This document shows positions 37,787-47,510 of a stretch of 64,000 bases of DNA, one piece after another. Numbering within the stretch: position 1 is the first letter of the stretch; the number at the start of each line of letters is the position of its first letter. The position numbers and the translations under genes are program-made. Source of the DNA: Bryobacterales bacterium KBS 96 (GTDB lineage Bacteria; Acidobacteriota; Terriglobia; Bryobacterales; Bryobacteraceae); the NCBI GenBank assembly GCA_000381625.1, contig KB906767.1, forward strand, positions 2,582,629 through 2,646,628, written 5' to 3'. The notes below the pieces were generated by a model. That model made no database searches, was not told the origin of the DNA, and was given only the letters and a program-made list of their open reading frames with translations.

Positions 37787-40048
37787 ATGAATTCCTTTCA
37801 CTACTTGGACGATCCAAGACGAGATGTACCACCTCCGCTATTAGCACCGGCGGCTAGCAACCGATATTCTCCGGAAGCGGACCGATTCGCCAACGTCGAG
37901 GCAGACGATTCAGGCAAGCTGCTTGAATACGTATTAACTCTTTACTGGAATAAGGGCTTGTTGCTGGCGTTTGCGCTGATAGGCATGGCTATAACACTGT
38001 GCATCAGCATTCCGCAAAAGCCAATCTATCGCGCTCAAGTCACTGTTGAAATTGAAGACCCGAGTGAGAATTTTCTAAACAAGGGATTTGATAACGTCAC
38101 GCCAAATAGCACCGACGCGGCGGAAACCTATTTTCAGACTCAAATTCGGTTGCTTCGTAGCGATTCGTTACTCCAAAGGGTTGCGGCCAAGCTGAACTTA
38201 CATGCTAAAGGGAATGCCGGCCAAACATCCAAGTGGCGCGGCTGGTTCGGCCTTGCTCCGAACACCCCTCTTCCGGAGTCCGACAGAGTGATTCGGCAAA
38301 TGAGTCAGAATCTGACTGTTCGCGTGTCCGGCCTCACCCACGTTGTCGAAGTGCTGTATGATTCTCCCGATCCAGCTCTCGCCGCCGATGTTGCGAACAC
38401 AGTTGTAACGGAATTCATTGACAAAAGCCAGGAAGTGCGATGGCGTTCCGCTCAACGCGCGAGCGAATGGTTGACCCGTCAGTTGGCCGACATGCGGGTG
38501 AAGCTGGAAAAGTCCGACGCTCAATTGCAGAGCATGGCTAGAGGTTCGGGATTAGTCATCGATTCAGGGAAGGACAGCATCGAGGACGATAAATTGCGTA
38601 CCCTCGAAGACGAGCTATTAAAGGCGAAGGCAGATCGCCTCAGCCGGCAGTCCAAGCTGGAATTGGTCGGACAGGTCAGCGTCGAGTCGCTGCCGGAGAT
38701 CTTAGACGACCCTACTATCCGCGACTACAACCTGAAGCTGACCGACCTGCATCGGCAGTTGGCTGAGTTGAGTTCAAGCCTGACACCGGCTCACTATCGA
38801 GTGCAGGAAGTAACGCAGCAGATTGCCGAGATGCGCAAAGCCCTCGATCGCGCCCGAACCAACTTGCTCACTCGGATGCAGAATGAATACGAAACATCAC
38901 AACGCCACGTTGCCCTACTCGAGGCCGCCTGCGCCGAGCAATTGAAACAGGTCGCCAAGGCTTCTCATAAAGCCGTGGAATACAATATGATGAAGCACGA
39001 GGTCGATACCAGCCGGCAACTCTATGAAATATTGTTGCAACGTGTGAAAGAGGCCGGGGTGGCTTCGGCCATGCGCTCAAGCAATGTGCTCGTAGTGGAT
39101 CCGGCACGGCGCCCGGTGCTGCCCTACAAGCCTAATCTGCCCTTCAATGCGGCTATTGGATTTGCCGGAGGCCTTTTCATCGGCATCGGCTTTGTGTTTT
39201 TTCGAAAACAAGCCAATCATAGCGTTCGCGAGCCGGGAGAACTTTCCGTGCAACTCAACTTGCCGGATCTAGGAGCGATCCCAGATATCCGGCAGCCGTT
39301 TAGGGCTCGTGGCGCACTACGGGGCGGGTCCGAACTGACCCTGGCGAGTCCACGTGGAACTGAGGAGATTGATATTGATCCTCGCGGCCGCAAGCCGTCT
39401 TTACTTGCAGAATCTTTCCGAGCCACTCTTCCATCTATTCTTTTCGGTCAGCCGAATACACTGCGGCCTCGGGTGATAGTCATCACCAGTCCTAACCCTG
39501 GCGAGGGGAAGACAACCGTGGCCACTAATTTAGCGGTCGCCATTGCCGAAATTACCCGCCGGGTATTGGTGGTTGACGCCGACCTAAGGAAACATCAGCT
39601 ACACAACGTGTTTCGAACTCACAATGACTTCGGCCTTGCGAATCTGCTTAGCGTGAGAGAGCCTCTGAAAGTTTCTGATATCGAAGCCGCCGTTCAAGAT
39701 ACCGGCTTGCCTGGTCTCTTCCTTCTGACCAGCGGGAAGAGCAATGACAATGATTTCTCCAGCCTCTTTTACTCGCGGCGACTACCGGAACTGCTACGAC
39801 TTCTTCGTCAAGAATTCGACACGGTTATCATCGATAGTCCGCCGATACTGCAGGTTCCAGACGGTCGTCTCCTGGGCCGCTTTGCCGATGGCATGATTCT
39901 CGTAATGCGGGCAGGTAAGACTGCGCGTGAAAGCGCGATGCTTGCCCGCCAGCGCCTGGCCGATGATGGCAGCCCCGTTCTCGGGACTATTTTGAATAGC
40001 TGGGAGCCATCAAGAATGCATCGTTACACTTATGCCGCCAGTAAGTAA
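37787..40048 (+). CDS. Chain-length determinant fused to BY-type tyrosine kinase (Wzc/GumC-like)
   Basis: About 753 residues from ATG 37787 (TTG 37748, with GGAG upstream, also possible). First helix (KGLLLAFALIGMAITLCISI), a Wzz domain (YRAQVTVEIEDPSENFL), long periplasmic coiled coil (e.g. KLRTLEDELLKAKADRLSRQ), second helix (NAAIGFAGGLFIGIGFVFF), then kinase: Walker A SPNPGEGKTT (~residue 567), Walker A' VVDADLRK, Walker B TVIIDSPP. The tail has only RYTYAASK, two tyrosines rather than a rich cluster. Controls polymer length and export together with the Wza protein encoded upstream. Confidence 0.92.
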   Translation: MNSFHYLDDPRRDVPPPLLAPAASNRYSPEADRFANVEADDSGKLLEYVLTLYWNKGLLLAFALIGMAITLCISIPQKPIYRAQVTVEIEDPSENFLNKGFDNVTPNSTDAAETYFQTQIRLLRSDSLLQRVAAKLNLHAKGNAGQTSKWRGWFGLAPNTPLPESDRVIRQMSQNLTVRVSGLTHVVEVLYDSPDPALAADVANTVVTEFIDKSQEVRWRSAQRASEWLTRQLADMRVKLEKSDAQLQSMARGSGLVIDSGKDSIEDDKLRTLEDELLKAKADRLSRQSKLELVGQVSVESLPEILDDPTIRDYNLKLTDLHRQLAELSSSLTPAHYRVQEVTQQIAEMRKALDRARTNLLTRMQNEYETSQRHVALLEAACAEQLKQVAKASHKAVEYNMMKHEVDTSRQLYEILLQRVKEAGVASAMRSSNVLVVDPARRPVLPYKPNLPFNAAIGFAGGLFIGIGFVFFRKQANHSVREPGELSVQLNLPDLGAIPDIRQPFRARGALRGGSELTLASPRGTEEIDIDPRGRKPSLLAESFRATLPSILFGQPNTLRPRVIVITSPNPGEGKTTVATNLAVAIAEITRRVLVVDADLRKHQLHNVFRTHNDFGLANLLSVREPLKVSDIEAAVQDTGLPGLFLLTSGKSNDNDFSSLFYSRRLPELLRLLRQEFDTVIIDSPPILQVPDGRLLGRFADGMILVMRAGKTARESAMLARQRLADDGSPVLGTILNSWEPSRMHRYTYAASK

Positions 40049-40064
40049 GGCCGGTGAAGAAGCG

Positions 40065-41408
40065 ATGCCTGAGCAGCCGGACATCGATCTAACATACCTA
40101 GGGCGCTCGTCGCTACGCGGCGATTTCCTTTGGACGTTGATCGGAAATGGGGTTTATGCGGCTTCACAATGGGTTGTGATTGTGCTGCTTGCAAAGTGGA
40201 GTCGCCCAGAAATCGTGGGCGCCTACTCTTTTGCTATCGCAGTCGCCACACCATTGATTACGTTTGCTTCGTTTCAACTGCGCGCCGCGCAGGTGACGGA
40301 TGTGCGAGGAGAGCATCACTTTTCCGATTACTTAGGATTTCGATTACTCAGCATGGCAGTCGCCATGGTTGTTCTCACGGCGCTCTGCTTTGGGTTGCAT
40401 TACTCGTCTTCCAGAACCGGGCTCGTGGAGGCAGTGGGCCTATCGCTTATGGTGGAAGCGGTTAGTGACGTCTATTATGGGCGCATGCAGGCGCATAATC
40501 GGATGGATAGTATTGCTAAATCGATGATCGTTCGAGGCGTTCTTTCCAGTTTGGCGCTAGTGGCGGTCATGATACTCACCGCGAGTATTTTGCTCGGCGT
40601 CCTCGCAATGACGTTCGTTCGGGTGCTTGTTCTGTTGTTCTTCGATGCTCGCGTGCGCTTCACGCTGTATCCCGTCCCTGTGCGCCCGGTCGATGTGGCA
40701 ACCCGCCCGCGCTGGGCCCTATTAACGCAAAAGACGCTGCTCAAGACCACGCTGCCGCTCGGTCTGGTCTCTGTTTTGGTGGCTTTGAACACTAGTATCC
40801 CTCGCTATTTCATCGAGTGGTCCTCAGGCTCGCGGGAACTCGGCATCTTTGCGGCACTCTGCTTCTTTCAGTCCAGCGGCAATATGGTGGTTGGAGCGAT
40901 GGGACAGGCTGCATTCGGGCGCTTGGCGGTTAGCTACGCGCGCCATGATATGCGCGGATTCTTTCCGCTTGTGCTGCGACTTCTTGTTATCGGAGGGGCA
41001 CTCGGCGTGACGGGTGTCCTAGTCGCGGTGTTCGCGGGGAGGCAAGTCTTGGAGCTGCTGTTCCGGCACGAGTATGCGGCGCGCGCCGATCTCCTTATAT
41101 ACTTGATGGTCGCCGCGGGCCTCGGTTACTGTTGTCAATTTATCGGCAGTGCTGTCACCGCCGCCCGCATATTCAGACCGCAGATAGCGTTGTTTTTGAT
41201 CGTCGCCTCTAGCTTGACTGGATTCTGCTACCTATTCGTGCCGGGACATGGAGCGGGTGGAGCCATCACCGCGATTGTGGGCTCGACATTGGTACAGATT
41301 AGCGGTTTCACTTTCATTCTTCTGGCGTCCGCAAGGAGGCGCCGAAAAAGCCACGGAGCTTTCTTCAAATCGGCCGATGGACTGGCGGTGTCCGGGTTTC
41401 CTACTTAA
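40065..41408 (+). CDS. Oligosaccharide flippase, Wzx-like
   Basis: About 447 residues from ATG 40065 (GAAGAAG upstream; ATG 40032 is an in-frame alternative overlapping the kinase gene). Twelve or so membrane helices, opening FLWTLIGNGVYAASQWVVIVLLAKWSRPEIVGAYSFA, a MOP-superfamily start typical of polysaccharide flippases. Moves lipid-linked repeat units across the inner membrane. With the O-antigen ligase/polymerase gene at 57601, it implies a Wzx/Wzy-dependent pathway. Confidence 0.88.
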   Translation: MPEQPDIDLTYLGRSSLRGDFLWTLIGNGVYAASQWVVIVLLAKWSRPEIVGAYSFAIAVATPLITFASFQLRAAQVTDVRGEHHFSDYLGFRLLSMAVAMVVLTALCFGLHYSSSRTGLVEAVGLSLMVEAVSDVYYGRMQAHNRMDSIAKSMIVRGVLSSLALVAVMILTASILLGVLAMTFVRVLVLLFFDARVRFTLYPVPVRPVDVATRPRWALLTQKTLLKTTLPLGLVSVLVALNTSIPRYFIEWSSGSRELGIFAALCFFQSSGNMVVGAMGQAAFGRLAVSYARHDMRGFFPLVLRLLVIGGALGVTGVLVAVFAGRQVLELLFRHEYAARADLLIYLMVAAGLGYCCQFIGSAVTAARIFRPQIALFLIVASSLTGFCYLFVPGHGAGGAITAIVGSTLVQISGFTFILLASARRRRKSHGAFFKSADGLAVSGFPT

Positions 41409-41429
41409 TACTTTTGTAAAGGTAACTAA

Positions 41430-42206
41430 GTGCCTTTTCTACTTGGAAGCGGCCCAGAGTATCTGATCCGTTTTGATGATATCTGCCCAACAATGTGCTG
41501 GGCTACATGGAACGAGATCGAGCGTATTCTGATAGCCAATGACGTGCGGCCAATACTCGCGGTTGTCCCTGACAATAGAGATCCGGAGTTGAAGAGAGAA
41601 CCGCCTAAGTCCAATTTTTGGGATCGAGTTCGGGATTGGCAGGAACGCGGCTGGACAATTGCCCTTCATGGATATCAACATCTCTATGTCACACGCTCAC
41701 GCGGACTTATCGGATTAAATCAATACAGTGAATTTGCGGGTCTTGACTATGGTGAACAATACAGCAAGCTTGCAGCCGGCTTGCAAATTCTAGATGTCGA
41801 GCGCGTTCATCCGCAATTGTGGGTAGCACCCGCGCATACGTTTGATTCCCAGACTCTAAAAGCTCTTCGCGCATTAGCGATTACGGATATCAGCGATGGT
41901 TTCGGCCTTTATCCGCACACAGACAGCGATGGCACATACTGGATTCCGCAGCAGCTAGGCCGATTTCATTTTTTCCCAACCGGACTTTGGACTGTTTGCA
42001 TCCACATCGACGATCCCGTTCACGCCGACACACGAATGTTTGCCCGTCATATAGATAAGTTCCGCCCTTTCATTACAGATGTTTCCGAAGTCAAACGGCG
42101 TTATCCAGTGAACCGTTGTTACGCATTGAACAGAGCTTGGGCCACCGCGTTCCGGTGGACGAAAGGACTGCGGCAACACGCATTTCGCGGCGCGGGAGTT
42201 TCCTGA
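41430..42206 (+). CDS. DUF2334/polysaccharide-deacetylase-like protein
   Basis: 258 residues, GTG start. Has YLIRFDDICPTM (the Asp-Asp of NodB motif 1), ILAVVPDN, WTIALHGYQH (motif 2 His-x-x-x-His type), LWVAPAHTFDSQTLKAL and the tail HIDDPVHADTR. This fits the DUF2334 branch of the carbohydrate esterase 4 fold, with metal-dependent de-N-acetylation or related hydrolysis as the likely activity. No signal peptide, so it may act in the cytoplasm on sugar precursors. Overlaps nothing; next deacetylase starts 2 bp later. Confidence 0.82.
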   Translation: MPFLLGSGPEYLIRFDDICPTMCWATWNEIERILIANDVRPILAVVPDNRDPELKREPPKSNFWDRVRDWQERGWTIALHGYQHLYVTRSRGLIGLNQYSEFAGLDYGEQYSKLAAGLQILDVERVHPQLWVAPAHTFDSQTLKALRALAITDISDGFGLYPHTDSDGTYWIPQQLGRFHFFPTGLWTVCIHIDDPVHADTRMFARHIDKFRPFITDVSEVKRRYPVNRCYALNRAWATAFRWTKGLRQHAFRGAGVS

Positions 42207-42208
42207 CC

Positions 42209-43276
42209 ATGTCACATTCCCAACAACGGACTTCTGACGATGGCGGCCGTCGAGGCGCGCTCGTTATTTCACTGGACTTTGAATTGCATTGGGGAGTTTA
42301 CGACCATTGTCCTGCCGATTCGCCATACCGCGCCAACCTACTTGGAGCTCGCCGCGCCATACCCCGATTGCTCGATCTCTTTGAGGAGTTCGGAGTCGCG
42401 GCCACTTGGGCGACGGTCGGCTTTCTGTTCGCCGAATCTCGCGACGAATTGCTACAATTCGCGCCGGAGCGGCGTCCTTCATATCGGAATGAGGCCCTTA
42501 ATCCTTACGCCGCCGAAATTGGACATTCGGAGGCGGACGATCCGCTGCACTTTGCCCCTAGCCTGATCGCCGAAATTCGACGCCGGCCGTTTCAGGAAAT
42601 CGGTTGCCACACCTTCGCTCATTACTATTGTCTGGAATCCGGCGGCGGCATTGGCGCGTTTAGAGCAGACATCGAGAGCGCCGTACGGCTGGCACGCCGA
42701 CGCGATGTCCATCTCACTTCTCTCGTGTTTCCCAGAAACCAGATCACAGCCGAGGCTCTAGCGGTTCTGCCGTCGCTTGGGTTCAAAGCCTATCGTGGTG
42801 GTGAACAAGGATGGATGTATAACGTGCGGCCAGGATCGCGCAATCGGCTTCATCGCCGGGTCGGGCGATTTCTTGATCAATATGGCGCCTCTATTTCTCG
42901 CTTAGTTGACTGGGAGGAACTTGACGACGATTCCAAACTCTCGAACGTCCGCGGTAGTCTATTTCTGCGACCTTTCCTGCCATCCCAACCAGCACTCAAC
43001 GCGTTTCGCTTTTCCCGCATCGCTCGCTGCATGCGACAAGCAGCGGCAACCGGAAGACTTTTTCACCTTTGGTGGCATCCCCACAATTTCGGTTCCAATA
43101 CGGAACTTAACCTTGCCGAGTTACGCCGCTTGTTGATGGTATTCGCGGAATGCCGAAATCGCTTTGGGTTTCGGTCCATATCGATGGCCGGAGCGGCTTC
43201 CGCGGCACATGGCGGACCGCACCCGCTTGAAACGGCTTTCAGCTCGACTATGGCCGGAGTGCCTTCCCTAACGTAA
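42209..43276 (+). CDS. Polysaccharide deacetylase (NodB, CE4) family protein
   Basis: 355 residues from ATG 42209. Motifs: VISLDFELHWGVYD (Asp), VAATWATVGFLF, IGCHTFAHYYC (His-x-x-x-His), LVFPRNQITAEAL and a late HLWWHPHNFGSN. Long insert typical of EPS-cluster deacetylases. It is the second deacetylase in a row; they may act on different sugars. No signal peptide is evident. The next glycosyltransferase starts 1 bp after the stop. Confidence 0.88.
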   Translation: MSHSQQRTSDDGGRRGALVISLDFELHWGVYDHCPADSPYRANLLGARRAIPRLLDLFEEFGVAATWATVGFLFAESRDELLQFAPERRPSYRNEALNPYAAEIGHSEADDPLHFAPSLIAEIRRRPFQEIGCHTFAHYYCLESGGGIGAFRADIESAVRLARRRDVHLTSLVFPRNQITAEALAVLPSLGFKAYRGGEQGWMYNVRPGSRNRLHRRVGRFLDQYGASISRLVDWEELDDDSKLSNVRGSLFLRPFLPSQPALNAFRFSRIARCMRQAAATGRLFHLWWHPHNFGSNTELNLAELRRLLMVFAECRNRFGFRSISMAGAASAAHGGPHPLETAFSSTMAGVPSLT

Positions 43277-43277
43277 G

Positions 43278-44411
43278 ATGATCCGCGTCGTTCACGTCAT
43301 CACCGGTCTCGCCGCCGATGGAGCCGAGCGGATGATGTTTAATCTGGTCACTCGCATGGATAGCCAGCGGTTCACTAATGAAGTGGTTTCCCTGACCACC
43401 CTGGGCGATCTTGGAGCCGGATTGCAGGCAGCCGGGATTCCCGTACGCGCCGTAGGTCTTTCAAGGAATCCGGCCAGCTTTGCCGCATTGCTACGCATGA
43501 GGAAGTTTTTTCGCCAATCCCGCCCGGACGTGGTGCAGACCTGGATGTATCATGCGGATCTGGTAGGCGGTGTGGTCGCGCAGTTGGCTGGCGTTCATCG
43601 AGTGTTTTGGGGTATTCATCATTCGGATCTCGATTTTGAAACCAACAAACTGCTGACTTTGGCGGCGGCGAAGACCTGTGCACTCCTTTCCGCCTCCGTG
43701 CCATTGCGCATCGTGTGCTGCTCTCAAGGCGCTCGCCAGGCTCATACGGCGTTCGGATATCGAAGCGCAAAGACGGACTACATTCCGAACGGATTCGACA
43801 CCGATCTTTTCCAGCCCGATGCGCAGGCCCGCAAGGCGATGCGATATGAACTGGGCGCCAACGAAGAGGATCAGCTAATCGGGCTAGCCGGGCGCTTTCA
43901 TCCCCATAAGGATCACGTGAACTTTTTGGCGGCGGCCCAAGCCGTTCTCTCCCGGCGCCAGCGGGCACTGTTTGTCCTTTGTGGGCGCGACGTTCACTGG
44001 CGCAACTCAGCTTTTACTTCGCTACTCCGCCGGTTTGAACTGCGTGATCGAGTCCGCTTGCTTGACGCCATTCCAGACCCTCAAAGATTCTTTGCCGCCA
44101 TGGACATTGTGGTCTCTTCTTCGCGCACAGAAGCCTTTCCGCTCGCCATCGGAGAGAGCATGGCATGCGGAGTTCCATGCGTTGTTACCGATGTTGGCGA
44201 TTCCGCGCTGCTGGTAGGCGCAACCGGATTTACTGTTCCTGCCGGGGATAGCGCCGCGCTTGCCAGCGGCATCGAGAAACTGCTCGCCGGTGGGCAGGTC
44301 TTACGGAATGAGATGGGCGCGGCGGCACGCCGTCGTATCCAACAACAGTTCAGCCTCGATTCTGTCGTCACTCGTTACCAGGAACTTTACACACGAGCGA
44401 TGCTCAATTAG
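43278..44411 (+). CDS. Glycosyltransferase family 4
   Basis: 377 residues. Opens RVVHVITGLAADGAERMMFNLVTRM, typical of WcaC/GT4 entries that bind acceptor; C-terminal half has GLAGRFHPHKDHVNFLAAA and SSRTEAFPLAIGESMACGVPCVVTDVGDSALLV with the conserved acidic pair. Adds one sugar of the repeat unit. Follows the deacetylase at 1-bp spacing. Donor not predictable. Confidence 0.9.
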   Translation: MIRVVHVITGLAADGAERMMFNLVTRMDSQRFTNEVVSLTTLGDLGAGLQAAGIPVRAVGLSRNPASFAALLRMRKFFRQSRPDVVQTWMYHADLVGGVVAQLAGVHRVFWGIHHSDLDFETNKLLTLAAAKTCALLSASVPLRIVCCSQGARQAHTAFGYRSAKTDYIPNGFDTDLFQPDAQARKAMRYELGANEEDQLIGLAGRFHPHKDHVNFLAAAQAVLSRRQRALFVLCGRDVHWRNSAFTSLLRRFELRDRVRLLDAIPDPQRFFAAMDIVVSSSRTEAFPLAIGESMACGVPCVVTDVGDSALLVGATGFTVPAGDSAALASGIEKLLAGGQVLRNEMGAAARRRIQQQFSLDSVVTRYQELYTRAMLN

Positions 44412-44452
44412 CTCAGTCCATTTACCCATTTACATTTTTTAAAAGGAGTAAC

Positions 44453-46273
44453 ATGCCGTCGCGCCCTAAGTTGCTCTTCGTGGACAACTCGATCGATACT
44501 TTCTATTCTTATCGGATGCCCCTGGCGGTAGCAGCAAGCCGGGCTGGTTTCGAAATTCATGTGGCCACTCCGCCAGGTCGTTGCGAAAAGGTGATCCGAG
44601 ATGCTGGCTTCACATTTCATCCTTTGCTCATGACTCGCAGGGGACTGGGTATCGGAGAGTTGAGTTGCCTTGTACACCTCTATTCGCTGTACAGGCACAT
44701 TAAACCGGATCTGGTTCATCATCTTCGCCTGAAACCAGTGCTGTATGGCGGTTTAGCGGCGTACGCGGCCCGCGTTCCCGCCGAGGTCAGCATGCCCACG
44801 GGACTCGGTCATGTCTTTACCGCACAGACTCGAAAGGCCCTAATCTTGCGCGCGATTACGCTGGCAGGCTGTCGTGTTGCCTTTCGGCACAAGAATCTAA
44901 GAGTCATTTTCCAAAATCCGGACGATCTTGCGGTGTTCGTCGACTCGAAGGTGCTGCTCAAGGAGAAGAGTGTTCTCATTCGCGGATCGGGCGTCGACAT
45001 CTCGCAATTTGTGCTGGCGCCCGAGCCCACCGGCCGGCCGGTGGTTATGCTCGCCGCGCGCATGCTCTGGGACAAGGGTGTGCTCGAATTCGTTGAGGTT
45101 GCCAAAACGCTTAAAGGCAGAGGGAGCGACGCACGTTTTGTTCTGGTTGGCGATACCGACCCTGGTAATCCCACGGCTATCTCCGCCGCTCAACTTCAAG
45201 CCTGGCACGATACAGGGCTAATCGAATGGTGGGGCTATCGCGAGGACATGCGCCAGGTGCTCGAGCAAGCAAACATCGTATGCCTACCCTCATATCGCGA
45301 AGGAGTCCCGAAAGTTCTCATTGAAGCTGCCGCCGCTGGACGCGCCATTGTCACCACGGATGTTCCCGGCTGCCGGGAAGTTGTTCGTCACGGCCAGAAC
45401 GGCCTGCTGGTGCCGCCGCGCGATTCCAAGCTACTTTCCGAAGCTATCGCATTTCTTTTGGCGAGTCCCAGTACACGCGCTCGCATGAGCCGGCGCGGCA
45501 GACATACCGCCGTCGCGAATTTTTCTCTTGATCGGGTTATCACCGAAACCATCGAAACCTACCATGATGTCCTTGGTCGTGTTCCCGCCAAGACTGGCGA
45601 TCGTGGTTATCGAGTGGCCAAACGGCTACTCGACATGTCTGTTTCCGGTCTCGGCCTTCTCGCCGCGAGTCCTCTCTTCGCAGTGATCGGTCTGGCAATC
45701 AAAGGGACCTCGCCTGGGCCCGTGTTTTATCGCGGCGCCCGCACCGGCCGCAACAACACAATCTTCCATATGTGGAAATTCCGCACCATGGTTGTCGACG
45801 CCGAGCGACTCGGCGGATCCGCTACAGCCAGCGATGACACCCGCATCACTCGGGCCGGTCGATTTCTCCGGCGCTACAAGCTCGATGAACTCCCGCAGCT
45901 AATCAATGTCCTCGTGGGTGAAATGAGTTTGGTCGGCCCCAGGCCCGAAGTACGGAAATACACCGATCTCCTCGCGGGCGAGCAGCGCATGATACTCAAT
46001 CTTCGGCCAGGTATTACCGATTGGGCGTCCATTTGGAATTCGAATGAAGGCGAAGTTCTCGCTGGCAGCTCGGATCCGGAGGCCGCCTATGAAGAATTGA
46101 TTCTACCTACAAAAATTGCCTTGCAGCTCAAATACTGCCACGAACACAGTTTCCGAACTGACTTCAATATTCTTTTCGAAACCGCACGAAAATTATTGCG
46201 GCCACAACACGTGCCGGGCGAACTCCGCTGCGTCACTAAAGTACTTCAATATAAAGATTTGGTAAAACAATGA
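44453..46273 (+). CDS. Fusion of GT4 glycosyltransferase and polyprenyl-phosphate sugar-1-phosphate transferase
   Basis: 606 residues, AAAAGGAGTAAC before ATG. Residues 1-~380 are a GT4 of the WbpY/PglA-like type: SMPTGLGHVFTA, LAARMLWDKGVLEFVEVAK, CLPSYREGVPKVLIEAAAAGRAIVTTDVPG. From ~385 a monotopic phosphoglycosyltransferase follows: KRLLDMSVSGLGLLAASPLF (re-entrant helix), FYRGARTGRNNTIFHMWKFRTM, RRYKLDELPQLINVLVGEMSLVGPRPEV with the catalytic Asp-Glu, and LRPGITDWASIWNSNE. It would prime the lipid carrier and add the second sugar. Overlaps the aminotransferase gene (ATGA). Confidence 0.92.
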   Translation: MPSRPKLLFVDNSIDTFYSYRMPLAVAASRAGFEIHVATPPGRCEKVIRDAGFTFHPLLMTRRGLGIGELSCLVHLYSLYRHIKPDLVHHLRLKPVLYGGLAAYAARVPAEVSMPTGLGHVFTAQTRKALILRAITLAGCRVAFRHKNLRVIFQNPDDLAVFVDSKVLLKEKSVLIRGSGVDISQFVLAPEPTGRPVVMLAARMLWDKGVLEFVEVAKTLKGRGSDARFVLVGDTDPGNPTAISAAQLQAWHDTGLIEWWGYREDMRQVLEQANIVCLPSYREGVPKVLIEAAAAGRAIVTTDVPGCREVVRHGQNGLLVPPRDSKLLSEAIAFLLASPSTRARMSRRGRHTAVANFSLDRVITETIETYHDVLGRVPAKTGDRGYRVAKRLLDMSVSGLGLLAASPLFAVIGLAIKGTSPGPVFYRGARTGRNNTIFHMWKFRTMVVDAERLGGSATASDDTRITRAGRFLRRYKLDELPQLINVLVGEMSLVGPRPEVRKYTDLLAGEQRMILNLRPGITDWASIWNSNEGEVLAGSSDPEAAYEELILPTKIALQLKYCHEHSFRTDFNILFETARKLLRPQHVPGELRCVTKVLQYKDLVKQ

Positions 46274-47469
46274 GGACCCTTCTTGAGTCGATCGAAGCCC
46301 CAGCCCATTGGGGCGGTGCACCTGCCTTCGCGGAACGTTTCCGGTTCATCTCTCCTCTCCTTCCGCCTCTGGACGAGGTGCTAGAGGACTTTCGCGCCGC
46401 GTATGACGCCGGAGTCATTACTAATGCCGCCTGCGTGCGGCGTTTCGAGGAGCAATCGGCCGCCTATCTCGGCGCGCGCGACTGCGTTGGCGTTTCTAGC
46501 TGCACTAGCGGCCTCACCTTAGTGATGCGCGCGCTGGAACTCGCAGGAGAGGTCATTGTTCCCAGCTTTACCTTCTTCGCGACCGCTCACGCCATTCGCT
46601 GGAACGGACTCACGCCTGTTCTGGCCGATTGCGATCGCGAAACCTGGAACATCGACCCCGCCGATGTGGAGCGCAAAATTACGGCGCGTACGTCGGCCAT
46701 CGTTGCCGTACATATGTACGGCAACCCGGCCAATGTGGACGCGCTAAGCAATCTCGCTCGCAAACACAACCTCAAGCTAATCTTCGACGCCGCGCATGCT
46801 TTCGGCAGCCAGCGGCTTGGTTTACCTGTTGGCCAGTTCGGCGACGCGGAAGTATTTTCCCTGTCTCCTACCAAGCTACTCGTCGCCGGCGAGGGCGGCC
46901 TGGTTGCCACGGCCGATCGGGATTTGGCTCGGGCGGTCCGTCTCATGCGCAACTACGGAGACGACGGCTCTTACGATCCTCAGTTTCTTGGCCAGAATGC
47001 CCGTTTGGGTGAATTCAATGCCGCTCTTGGTCTGCACGGACTTCCACTTGTGAATAAAAAAGTGCAGCGCCGCAACCAAATCGCCCGCATGTACGTAGAT
47101 GGACTTACCGGGTTGCCAGGCGTTACCTTTCAAAAGGTGGAAGCCGGGAACCGAAGCACCTACAAAGACTTTTCAATCCACGTTGATGGCAGCTTATTCG
47201 GATGCACGCGTGACCAGCTCGCACAAGCTCTGCTAACTGAAAATATCGAAACAAAGAAATACTTCTATCCGCCGCTGCATAAGCAGACGCTGTATCGGCA
47301 ATTCGACAGGACAGCGTTGCCAAATACCAATTACGTCGCCGACAATGTTCTGAGCCTTCCCATTTACGAAACACTGCCCGATTCCACGATCGCGTGCATC
47401 ATAGACAGCATTAAACGTATTCAGGGTTTCGTTGCTCATCGCTCGTTTGAAGCCAATGCGAAATCGTAG
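46270..47469 (+). CDS. DegT/DnrJ/EryC1/StrS-type sugar aminotransferase
   Basis: 399 residues. PLP enzyme: GVSSCTSGLTLVMRAL, VIVPSFTFFATAHAI, IVAVHMYGNPAN, LIFDAAHAFGSQ (Asp binding the pyridine nitrogen), SLSPTKLLVAGEGGLV with catalytic Lys202, and RNYGDDGSYDPQFLGQNARLGEFNAALG. Transfers an amino group to a keto sugar nucleotide. Overlaps the upstream fusion gene by ATGA. With the epimerase next, it likely makes an amino sugar that the deacetylases or the amino-acid cassette then modify (inference). Confidence 0.93.
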   Translation: MRTLLESIEAPAHWGGAPAFAERFRFISPLLPPLDEVLEDFRAAYDAGVITNAACVRRFEEQSAAYLGARDCVGVSSCTSGLTLVMRALELAGEVIVPSFTFFATAHAIRWNGLTPVLADCDRETWNIDPADVERKITARTSAIVAVHMYGNPANVDALSNLARKHNLKLIFDAAHAFGSQRLGLPVGQFGDAEVFSLSPTKLLVAGEGGLVATADRDLARAVRLMRNYGDDGSYDPQFLGQNARLGEFNAALGLHGLPLVNKKVQRRNQIARMYVDGLTGLPGVTFQKVEAGNRSTYKDFSIHVDGSLFGCTRDQLAQALLTENIETKKYFYPPLHKQTLYRQFDRTALPNTNYVADNVLSLPIYETLPDSTIACIIDSIKRIQGFVAHRSFEANAKS

Positions 47470-47510
47470 CCACACTCTCCGCTGTTCTCTCCACAAGTCA
47501 TAGGTGATTT

